Shown here: positions 57,127 through 64,000 of the stretch, in pieces
How the letters are laid out: every line of letters begins with the position of its first letter
How positions within the stretch are numbered: the first letter of the stretch is position 1
From: Bacillus thuringiensis
Lineage (GTDB): Bacteria > Bacillota > Bacilli > Bacillales > Bacillaceae_G
Direction: 5' to 3'
Assembly (NCBI RefSeq): GCF_014932895.1
Contig: NZ_JACYOF010000014.1
Coordinates: 38,989-102,988 of the forward strand
DNA length: 64,000 bases
Notes under the pieces: model-generated
Databases searched by the model: none
The model's input: the letters and a program-made list of their open reading frames with translations, nothing else
What the model was told of the DNA's origin: nothing
Translations under genes and position numbers: made by a program

Positions 57127-58326
57127 CTATAAAGAAGAAATCCTATTCTTTGTTTTCGGTATGATAATAAATTTGATCCATAGCACTCCAATTACTGCAA
57201 TGGTTAAACTATGTAGTAATTGGAGTGTAGCAATAAGTATAACAACTGAAAATACAACTAATTGAATGCTTATTAATATGAAAATTAAGCTAAGAAATTG
57301 CTTCATTCTTTCTTCAGTATTAATTGGATACAATGCTACAATAATATTTCCCGAAAAATATTTCCACAGAGAACGAAGTTGCATAGAAATCATATATAGG
57401 ACGATGTAAGCGATAGCGCCTTGTGCGTATATATTTGGTACAAAATATAGGATGAAAGCACCGATCAACCCCAAGCGAATATATATACCGAAATAATCAT
57501 TGCCGCGTAAAAACGATAGTGTATGTAAATAGAAGAAAGTTGCTCGTTTTTTATGTAATAAAGGTTCAATCCAATTTGTAAGCCATTTTCTTTTGTTTAC
57601 TTGTTTCTTGAGCTGCGGAACATCGGTGAAGATGCTGGCGAATTGATAAAAGCGTATGTCCAATTTCTCTTCTTGTTCGATTATGTATTCCCACGGTATT
57701 CGTTTTGTAGGTTGTTTTTTCGTATATAGAAGCAGGAAAGCAAGAAGTAAGAGTAATCCACCTAATACGATCACATTTGCTGTATAAAACAGCATGTAAA
57801 TAATGAGTGCGTTACAAGCAATACGAATGATCAGCCATATGTTTTTTTCATGACTATCACGCCACATCCAATGTATGTACATGTTCCAAGCTTTTATAAT
57901 CATTAAAACGATAAAGATTGTACATAAGAAAGGTACAGTTAATTGTAATGATTGCATGGCAAGTGGTACGAGAATAAGGAACGTAAATATGAGTGGGAAA
58001 AGCTGAATGAAGTAATTATATAGAAGAGATTTTTTAAAATAAAATGTTAATTTCTCTTCTAGTGCAAGTAAATAGACAGCATCAGGCTTTTGAATAAATG
58101 TACGAATTGGGCATCTCGTTATAATGAATGTAAGTACGGCCGTTATGAGTATAAAAGATATTCCTTTAGAAGGAGATGTTTTTAGAAACTGAGCATAATA
58201 ATATGCACCGACGCATGAAATAAAGATAAAGCTATATAATAAACCGTTAATCATACGTGCAAAGTATGTAATGATATTTTGAATATGTTGTTGGAAGCGA
58301 CTGCTCCATAGCGATTCGATTGACAT
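57127..58326 (-). CDS. EcsB-like ABC transporter membrane protein, orphan
   Basis: This is a 399-residue membrane protein with about ten hydrophobic segments. It has EcsB family features: WSSRFQQHIQNIITYFARMINGLL at the N-terminus, FLRGNDYFGIYIRLGLIG in the second half. EcsB normally pairs with the ATPase EcsA in competence, secretion and biofilm functions, but no ATPase or ecsC gene is next to it here. ATG 58326 is preferred because AGAGGTG is 6 bases upstream; an upstream GTG (58335) is part of that site. Confidence 0.78.
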   Translation of the reverse strand: MSIESLWSSRFQQHIQNIITYFARMINGLLYSFIFISCVGAYYYAQFLKTSPSKGISFILITAVLTFIITRCPIRTFIQKPDAVYLLALEEKLTFYFKKSLLYNYFIQLFPLIFTFLILVPLAMQSLQLTVPFLCTIFIVLMIIKAWNMYIHWMWRDSHEKNIWLIIRIACNALIIYMLFYTANVIVLGGLLLLLAFLLLYTKKQPTKRIPWEYIIEQEEKLDIRFYQFASIFTDVPQLKKQVNKRKWLTNWIEPLLHKKRATFFYLHTLSFLRGNDYFGIYIRLGLIGAFILYFVPNIYAQGAIAYIVLYMISMQLRSLWKYFSGNIIVALYPINTEERMKQFLSLIFILISIQLVVFSVVILIATLQLLHSLTIAVIGVLWIKFIIIPKTKNRISSL

Positions 58327-58370
58327 GTTTTTCACCTCTTTGTTCTATTATATATGTTTTACAAAAGAAA

Positions 58371-58405
58371 AAACGAGCAAATTGCGTTATGCAATTTGCT
58401 CGTTT
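58371..58405 (-). terminator. Terminator overlapping the end of the lysine-type permease gene
   Basis: AAAACGAGCAAATTGC and GCAATTTGCTCGTTTT pair around GTTAT. The hairpin includes the stop and last codons of the permease gene. Confidence 0.88.
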
Positions 58406-59811
58406 TTCTTTTCGTTATTTTTTTTCTGGTCACGATTCATTAACGGATAGAAAGCAAAGCCGATTATGAATAAACCAATTCCGAGAAGGAACGTTTTTAT
58501 ATCGGATGCGCCTGTTTTAATAACCCATAGTGCATAGCAAAGCGCGATAACGGCGACTATGCCATCCGTAACTCTTGCCCGCATTTCATTTTTATATGTT
58601 TCACCAGTTGCGACTAGTTTTAACTGGAAGATTGGTGAAACGAGATATGGAATGAGGTAGGCCAGGGTTGATACGGTAATAACGAATGTATAAGCCTCCG
58701 CAATTGTCCCTGATAATGTTGAGAATAAGAACACTTGTGACATAATGTTTGTTAATCGTAATGAGTAAATTGGACTTCCGTTTTTATTTGTTTTTGTGAA
58801 GAAGGAAGGGAAGAAACCTTCTTTTGCTGCTTGATAAGGTACTTCCGAGCTTAATAAAATCCAGCCTAAGATGGAACCGAATAGGGAAGTAAGAGCAAGT
58901 AATGCCATAAGTTTCCCGCCGCCATGACCCATCGCAGCGTTTAATGCATCTGCTAATGGACGTTCAGAAGTTTGTAATTTATCAACGTGAAGTACACCCA
59001 TTGTTAAAATAGTAATTCCTAAATAAATGGCAACTGTAATTAGTAATCCTGCAACCGTTGCACGTTTTACCGTTTTTGGAGAAACAGCTCTGTTTGATAA
59101 TAAAACAGCTGATTCAATTCCGATAAATGCCCAAAGCGTTGTAAGAGCAGCTAAATTTACTTGTGAAAGGAGACCGTGTGATACTCCTGATTTATCGATC
59201 ATCGGTGTGTACCATTGTCCAAACTTAGAAGCTTCGAATGCAAATAAAGTAACGACGATGAATAAAAGGAATCCAGTTACTTTCGTTGTTGTTGCTAAGA
59301 AGTTTAGTTTTCCAGCTCCGCTTACACCGTTTGTTAATATAACATGAGTTCCCCATAGTAAGATGGAACAAATCGTAAATGTAATAAGTTTACCGACTTC
59401 TACGTTAAAAGAACCGATTGAAAACAGTAGTCGTGTATCTTTCATGATCGGGAAGAAGAGTGATAAATATCCCGCAAATGATGTAATGATGGCAACGTTA
59501 CTTGCCCAGTTTGCAACCCAATATCCCCATACCATACTGAAACCAGCCATTTTTTTCTTTTTTGGTGATGAGAATAAAGCATATGCATGACTTTGTGGTC
59601 CTGTCGTTAAATCAGGACGACGAATTGCTAAATTACCGAAAACAAGAGCTAGCATTAAAACACCAAACCCTGTTGTTAACCAAGCTAAGGTGACACCGAG
59701 AGGGCTTGCTGTTTGTGCCAACGTACTTGGCACCATGAAAATTCCAGCGCCAACCATGTTACCGACAACGAAAGCTGTTAGTACCCAAAAGCCCCATTTT
59801 TTTTGTTGCAT
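58387..59811 (-). CDS. yvsH: Basic amino acid permease, YvsH-like, controlled by a lysine riboswitch
   Basis: This is a 474-residue APC/APA-family transporter with about 13 membrane segments. It opens WGFWVLTAFVVGNMVGAGIFMVP and has RPDLTTGPQSHAYALFSS and SAVLLSNRAVSPKTVKRATV, like arginine:ornithine antiporters and B. subtilis YvsH. A lysine riboswitch precedes the gene, so lysine uptake is the probable role. ATG 59811 follows GGAGGTATTTTCT; in-frame ATGs further upstream lie in the leader. Confidence 0.88.
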   Translation of the reverse strand: MQQKKWGFWVLTAFVVGNMVGAGIFMVPSTLAQTASPLGVTLAWLTTGFGVLMLALVFGNLAIRRPDLTTGPQSHAYALFSSPKKKKMAGFSMVWGYWVANWASNVAIITSFAGYLSLFFPIMKDTRLLFSIGSFNVEVGKLITFTICSILLWGTHVILTNGVSGAGKLNFLATTTKVTGFLLFIVVTLFAFEASKFGQWYTPMIDKSGVSHGLLSQVNLAALTTLWAFIGIESAVLLSNRAVSPKTVKRATVAGLLITVAIYLGITILTMGVLHVDKLQTSERPLADALNAAMGHGGGKLMALLALTSLFGSILGWILLSSEVPYQAAKEGFFPSFFTKTNKNGSPIYSLRLTNIMSQVFLFSTLSGTIAEAYTFVITVSTLAYLIPYLVSPIFQLKLVATGETYKNEMRARVTDGIVAVIALCYALWVIKTGASDIKTFLLGIGLFIIGFAFYPLMNRDQKKNNEKKNEQIA

Positions 59812-59894
59812 AGAAAATACCTCCAAAGTTAGTATAACCAAGTCAAGCGAGGAGATATGTATGTCTTCCGTGTAAGGAAGAGAAGTTCCAAACA

Positions 59895-59931
59895 AAACAA
59901 AAAAAGCACGTAATCTGCCGCTACATGCTTT
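59895..59931 (-). terminator. Expression-platform terminator of the lysine riboswitch
   Basis: On the minus strand AAGCATGTA pairs with TACGTGCTT around GCGGCAGAT (59904-59931), followed by a U-rich run. It is expected to form when lysine is bound. Confidence 0.85.
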
Positions 59932-59939
59932 CTATCTTA

Positions 59940-60153
59940 TAAGAAACCCACGACATATCTCTCGATAGCTCTCCACAAACGAAACGTTTGTGACAGTTCT
60001 GCACTTATTAAGTACAGACCCAGCAAGCGTGCATGGTGGACACGGCTTACTTCGGCAACCATTCCTTTCTCATTCATTCATCAATGCCACTACATCTCCT
60101 GAAATGATACTCTTAATGACTGCAACCTCTACCTCACCGAGATACGAATGAGG
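59940..60153 (-). ncRNA. Lysine riboswitch (L box)
   Basis: On the minus strand the leader shows the L-box landmarks: GGTAGAGGTTGCAG near the 5' end, AAGAGTA, then GGTTGCCGAAG, CTGGGTCTGTAC, GAACTGTCAC and GGAGAGCTATCGAGAG. P1 is closed by GGTAG and CTATC sections. Loop and junction elements match the aptamer upstream of lysC and yvsH in B. subtilis. It lies 130 bases before the yvsH-like start codon, and a terminator follows the aptamer. Confidence 0.92.
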
Positions 60154-60340
60154 ATTTAAATATTAAATTAACGTATTTAAGAGTAACAAATGAATTTTTA
60201 TACGTCAATGGATATAGTAATAATCAGATTATAGAGAAGAATTTGTGATTAAAAGGGAGAAGGATTATTATACAATATTTGAATTTTCGTAATATAATAA
60301 ATGTTATTGGCGCTAGAAGATTGAGAAGGGGATGAAGTAT
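60154..60340. other. Divergent promoter region of yvsH and racE
   Basis: This AT-rich stretch lies between the L box and the racE start. It must contain both promoters. A TTGACG-N17 element near 60200 on the minus strand is a possible yvsH -35, but the -10 is unclear. Confidence 0.4.
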
Positions 60341-61171
60341 ATGTCTGCATGTAATAAAAATTCCGTAATAGGTGTACTAGATTCAGGGGTTGGAGGGTTA
60401 ACAGTTGCGAGTGAGATTATGCGTCAATTGCCTAAAGAGAGCATTTACTATATCGGTGATAATGAGCGTTGTCCGTATGGGCCAAGAGGTGTAGCAGAGG
60501 TACAATCTTTCATATTTGAAATGGTTGAGTTCCTCAAACAGTTTCCGTTAAAAGCTCTAGTGGTAGCTTGTAATACTGGTGCAGCTGCTGCATTGACCGC
60601 GCTGCAAGAAGCACTATCCATCCCAGTTATTGGTGTTATACATCCGGGAGCAAGAGCGGCAATTAAAGTGACAAAGAAAGGGAAAATTGGAGTAATTGGA
60701 ACTGTAGGTACGATACAGTCTAATATGTACGAAAAAGCGTTGCACGAGCTCCATACATATTTAGAAGTGCATAGCCATGCTTGCCCAACTTTAGCTACAG
60801 TTGTAGAAAATCAATTAGAAGATAAAGCATATGTAACGAAGCAAGTGAAACAAGCTTTATTACCATTAACGAAAGAGGAAATAGATACGTTAATTCTTGG
60901 TTGTACCCATTATCCACTTTTAGAGTCCTACATAAAAAATGAATTAGGAGAAGATGTGACGATTATTAGTTCTGCAGAAGAAACCGCGATAGAGTTAAGC
61001 ACGATTTTACAACATAAAGGAATTTTATCTGAGAATCTGAATCCGAAGCATCGATTTTTTACAACAGGCTCTGTTTCATCATTTGAACATATTGCTGAGC
61101 GCTGGCTAGGGTATCAAATTTCTGTAGAATGTGTACATTTGCCTATAAAAAATGCGCGTATATATAATTAG
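60341..61171 (+). CDS. racE: Glutamate racemase, RacE1-type
   Basis: This 276-residue cofactor-independent racemase makes D-glutamate for peptidoglycan (and capsule in some strains). Motifs are IGVLDSGVGGLTVA, IGDNERCPYGPRG, the first catalytic cysteine in VVACNTG (Cys77) and the second in LILGCTHYP (Cys188). The sequence matches the RacE1 paralog of the B. cereus group; the second paralog would be elsewhere. CNTG has Gly where CNTA is usual. ATG 60341 is chosen because AAGGGG lies 9 bases upstream. Confidence 0.93.
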   Translation: MSACNKNSVIGVLDSGVGGLTVASEIMRQLPKESIYYIGDNERCPYGPRGVAEVQSFIFEMVEFLKQFPLKALVVACNTGAAAALTALQEALSIPVIGVIHPGARAAIKVTKKGKIGVIGTVGTIQSNMYEKALHELHTYLEVHSHACPTLATVVENQLEDKAYVTKQVKQALLPLTKEEIDTLILGCTHYPLLESYIKNELGEDVTIISSAEETAIELSTILQHKGILSENLNPKHRFFTTGSVSSFEHIAERWLGYQISVECVHLPIKNARIYN

Positions 61172-61283
61172 GACTTATTAAATTACTTTTTGTTTAATAA
61201 ACCAGGTTAGTTTTATAAGAAGGAAAGAATGAGTTTTTAATTGAAAGGATTAAGGTTATTTCAATTAAAGGAGAGATTTGATT

Positions 61284-62375
61284 ATGGAATTATCAAGGTC
61301 TCAATTATTTGCTTTAGAGTATATTTCAAAATATGCAGAGAATGAAAAACGTGGGGCTAAAGCAACAATTAATCATATACTTAAAATGTCTAATATTACA
61401 GATAAAATGTTTGAAGAAGCTGTCGCTAATTTAAAATCCCATGCGAGGATTGCTTTACACTTTCATCCAGACAGACTAGATTCGAATATGAAAAATGTTG
61501 CTGAAGCATTGTTTGAGCAAGGAATCTATAAAAGTCAGTTTGAAACATTGCTATCTAATGGAAGTGTATCTGCTTATCCTGGTGGTGAGCGTGACCTTTG
61601 GGAAAAGAGAATATTTAGAGGAGCATATCAATTGGAGGGAGTAACGAATAGCCAACGACCAAAGTATGGAGCACTAAATTTGATGTTACATCCAGATGGG
61701 CCTGCTCCGCGTTTTGGATCATGTTATTTGCTCTTATCTCCAAAGGTTTCTTATCGTTCTACATATACGTATTTAGATTCGCATCAAGATCCAAAAGAAA
61801 AGGGGACTTATGAAGAGTTTGATACTATTTTGGCTGCTCTCTTGGAGGAGGTATTCGTAAGAGACTTTGCAATTGGTGAAGGAAATTTGACGCCAACAAG
61901 ATTAATTAATCATGTACTGGTTAATCTGGAAAGGCCGTTTACAGATCCAGCAGAAAAAGAGCCAGCCCGTAATCTTAACCATTATATTGAAGCGCAAGTT
62001 CATGGAGATATTTCTCTTAAAGAAGACGTGGAAGCGCTTGTTGTAGACCCTTCATTTAAGGGTACGGATGTAGGGAGAACTTTAGAAAAAATGTGCCTTA
62101 AGTATTCTATTAATTTGTATTGGCACATGGGTTTTGTACTTATGGTAGACGAAGTTCCAATGAATTTTAGGGGTTCGAAAATGCCATCTTTGGCAAGACG
62201 TATTGCACGAAATAATTGTATCGATGCAAATATAATTGGCTCAGCTGTAGTGGACTTGAAATGCAATCCACTATCTTGGAGTGATCGTGGAACTTATCAA
62301 GAAGTGCTTCAGGAATTAAAATTATTATGGCATGTTTTAGTTCGATTTGGAAAACCAAATCGAAAATCGAAATAA
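61284..62375 (+). CDS. DUF3626 protein, possible ADP-ribosyltransferase-like
   Basis: This is a 363-residue protein with no signal peptide. It has an N-terminal helical region and a core with ALHFHPDRLD, FRGAYQLEGVTNSQRPKYGALNLML, PRFGSCYLLLSP and, near the C-terminus, SWSDRGTYQEVLQEL. I recognise the family as DUF3626; some sources place it near ADP-ribosyltransferases, which I could not check. ATG 61284 follows AAAGGAGAG; a TTG at 61278 is an alternative. It is 112 bases after racE and not clearly coupled to it. Confidence 0.75.
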   Translation: MELSRSQLFALEYISKYAENEKRGAKATINHILKMSNITDKMFEEAVANLKSHARIALHFHPDRLDSNMKNVAEALFEQGIYKSQFETLLSNGSVSAYPGGERDLWEKRIFRGAYQLEGVTNSQRPKYGALNLMLHPDGPAPRFGSCYLLLSPKVSYRSTYTYLDSHQDPKEKGTYEEFDTILAALLEEVFVRDFAIGEGNLTPTRLINHVLVNLERPFTDPAEKEPARNLNHYIEAQVHGDISLKEDVEALVVDPSFKGTDVGRTLEKMCLKYSINLYWHMGFVLMVDEVPMNFRGSKMPSLARRIARNNCIDANIIGSAVVDLKCNPLSWSDRGTYQEVLQELKLLWHVLVRFGKPNRKSK

Positions 62376-62404
62376 ATACTCCATTATTTTTGGAAGCATG
62401 TATA

Positions 62405-62441
62405 TAAAAAGAAGCTGACCTACAATTAGATCAGCTTCTAC
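62405..62441 (-). terminator. Terminator of gapN
   Basis: AGAAGCTGA and TCAGCTTCT pair with TCTAATTGTAGG in the loop, and a U run follows on the minus strand just after the gapN stop. Confidence 0.85.
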
Positions 62442-62449
62442 ATATAAGA

Positions 62450-63889
62450 TTAAACTAAGTTTAATACCGTTACTTTTTCACGTGTCATAGACTCAAGGCT
62501 CTTACGAATACCTTGTGCGCCCATACCTGAACCTTTTACACCGATGAATGGGAAGTGGTCAGGGCCGCGCTCTGTGCGTCCGTTAATTTGAACAGAACCA
62601 GTTTCGATTTTGTTCGCAATTGCAAATGCTTTGTTAATGTCTTTTGTGAAGACACTTGCTTGCAGACCGAACTCTGATTTGTTCGCAATTTCAATTGCTT
62701 GTTCATCTGAAGAAACACGGATGATTGGAAGGATTGGGCCGAATGGCTCTTCCCAAGCAACTTTCATTTCTTCTGTTACGTGGTCGATTAATGTTGGGTA
62801 AATTAAGTTACGCTCACGTTTGTTACCGATAACGATTGTTGCACCTTTTTCAGTAGCATCGTCAACTAAACCTTGAACAAAGTCAGCAGATTTATCGTCG
62901 ATTAATGGGACGATTGTGCTGTCTTGTTCTGGAGATCCAACTGATAATTTAGCTACTTGCTCTTTTAATAAGCCAACAAGCTCGTCCGCTACGTTTTCGT
63001 GTACAAGTACACGTTTAATAGCTGTACAACGTTGACCAGAGTAAGAGAATGCACCGCTTACGATATGGTTTGCAGCATCTTGTAAGTCAGCATCTTCACG
63101 AACGATACCAGGGTCTTTCCCACCAAGTTCTAATACAAGTGGAATCATTGCAGCTTTTTTCGCTAAATGTTTACCTGTGTTTGTACCACCTGTGAACGAT
63201 ACCATATTGATGCCTTCGTGCTCTACTAAGTAGTCACCAATGACAGAACCGCGTCCTGTAGCTACGTTTACAAGACCTTTTGGAAGGCCAGCTTTATGAA
63301 GTGCTTCAACCATTTTAATACCGCTAATTGCACCTTGAGTTGCTGGTTTGAAAATAACAGCGTTACCCATAATTAGTGCTGGTGCAAGTTTTGCAGCAGA
63401 TAAGTTTACTGGGTAGTTAAATGGCGCGATTGCTAATACAACACCAAGTGGTGCGCGTTGGATAATCGCAAGTTTAGATTTCGTTCCGCCAGGGAAGCTA
63501 TCACCCATCATGCTTTCTCCGTGCATATGAAGAGCTTCTTCAATCGTGTAACGAATGAAGTCAGCTGTACGAACAACTTCTTTTTTCGCATCTTTATATC
63601 CTTTACCGACTTCCTTCATAATGATGTCGGCAATTTCATCTTGCATATTTACAAGCTCATCAGCCCATTTATATAAATATTTTGCGCGATCTTGTAGGGA
63701 AGCTTCAGCCCATGATTTTTGAGCTTCTTTTGCAGATGCAATTGCTTCATCTACTTCACCGCGAGTAATTGCTTGTACCTGTCCAATTACTTCGTGTAAG
63801 TATGGAGATGGAATTTCGATTGTTTCTCCTGAAGAGCTTTCTCTCCATTCTCCGTTTAAATAAAATTTATACGTATTGCTAGTTGTCAT
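62450..63889 (-). CDS. gapN: NADP-dependent non-phosphorylating glyceraldehyde-3-phosphate dehydrogenase GapN
   Basis: This 479-residue aldehyde dehydrogenase has catalytic Cys288 in FSYSGQRCTAIKR, general base Glu254 in LVLELGGKDPG, Asn158 in APFNYP and the NADP-binding KPATQGAISG. The substrate loop and overall sequence match GapN, which oxidises glyceraldehyde-3-phosphate to 3-phosphoglycerate with NADP, bypassing ATP formation. GAGGACT precedes ATG 63889; an in-frame ATG at 63964 has no ribosome binding site and would add a hydrophobic stretch. Confidence 0.93.
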   Translation of the reverse strand: MTTSNTYKFYLNGEWRESSSGETIEIPSPYLHEVIGQVQAITRGEVDEAIASAKEAQKSWAEASLQDRAKYLYKWADELVNMQDEIADIIMKEVGKGYKDAKKEVVRTADFIRYTIEEALHMHGESMMGDSFPGGTKSKLAIIQRAPLGVVLAIAPFNYPVNLSAAKLAPALIMGNAVIFKPATQGAISGIKMVEALHKAGLPKGLVNVATGRGSVIGDYLVEHEGINMVSFTGGTNTGKHLAKKAAMIPLVLELGGKDPGIVREDADLQDAANHIVSGAFSYSGQRCTAIKRVLVHENVADELVGLLKEQVAKLSVGSPEQDSTIVPLIDDKSADFVQGLVDDATEKGATIVIGNKRERNLIYPTLIDHVTEEMKVAWEEPFGPILPIIRVSSDEQAIEIANKSEFGLQASVFTKDINKAFAIANKIETGSVQINGRTERGPDHFPFIGVKGSGMGAQGIRKSLESMTREKVTVLNLV

Positions 63890-64000
63890 GATTAGTCCTC
63901 CTAAAATAGCAACTTGTAAGAGTGAGTATAAAGTGATTGTAGGGGGTTTAATAATATTTTTCAAATGAAATGTTTGTGAAATCGATTTCTTATTCTTTTT

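Noticed and set aside
1-64000. Assignment to Bacillus anthracis because of the broken ena genes
   Set aside because: Loss of ena function is not unique enough, and no anthracis-specific marker (plcR mutation, prophages, plasmids) is in the window. Only the B. cereus group can be supported.

Overview
The window looks like chromosomal DNA of the Bacillus cereus group. It has low GC and AGGAGG-type ribosome binding sites. It carries about a dozen copies of the group-specific bcr1 repeat, Ena-type (DUF3992) endospore appendage genes, an EntC-like SH3/3D protein, cotJABC and a RacE1-type glutamate racemase. No rRNA, tRNA, prophage or CRISPR array was seen. The strain cannot be fixed from this window alone.

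Layout. 0-5.4 kb: a reactive-sulfur cluster (end of a CoA-disulfide reductase/rhodanese, CstR repressor, TusA-rhodanese fusion, rhodanese/MBL persulfide dioxygenase-like enzyme, two tandem TusA genes, three single-domain rhodaneses, DsrE-like protein, TauE exporter) with four CstR-type palindromes. 5.4-15 kb: YbjN-like protein, LCP ligase, YhdH-type reductase, Na/Pi symporter, MFS pump, a DUF871 (MupG-like) gene beside a truncated PRD-type regulator, and the EntC-like wall protein. 15.6-22.9 kb: YknXYZ/MacAB-type efflux, YwaF-like protein, an orphan Opp-type permease pair, BrnQ. 23-28.9 kb: cotJABC, VOC and DUF2935 genes, Ku, a yybP-ykoY (Mn2+) riboswitch before a ykvA-dedA pair, then the ena locus, in which only the first subunit gene is intact. 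29-35.6 kb: secreted metallophosphoesterase, APC permease, GerN/GerT-like Na+/H+ antiporter. 35.7-40.2 kb: MurNAc recycling genes murR, murQ, murP, mupG. 40.4-45.6 kb: DoxX, NTF2-like protein, EamA exporter with divergent Lrp, GNAT, SDR with divergent MerR. 46-52.3 kb: a repeat-only wall-binding protein, a TetR-controlled SMR pair with an MFS pump, HxlR, lipoprotein and MdaB-like reductase. 52.3-56.1 kb: SgrR-type regulator divergent from a sugar-efflux-like MFS gene. 56.2-57.1 kb: a probable type I toxin-antitoxin module. 57.1-64 kb: orphan EcsB-like permease, lysine-riboswitch-controlled permease, racE, a DUF3626 gene and gapN.

The main points for a second look are: (i) the small hydrophobic ORF at 56766 with 5'-3' mRNA pairing and a convergent antisense promoter and terminator; (ii) the decayed ena locus, with a nonsense codon in the Ena1B-like gene and a homopolymer frameshift in the Ena1C-like gene; (iii) bcr1 copies whose terminal TTTAT coincides with stop codons of four neighbouring genes; (iv) reconstructed operators for CstR, MurR and a TetR regulator, plus an unassigned pair of 17-bp palindromes near 40.9 kb. 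Where an ATG upstream of the chosen start lies inside a bcr1 copy or has no ribosome binding site, I chose the downstream start with a proper Shine-Dalgarno sequence and say so.
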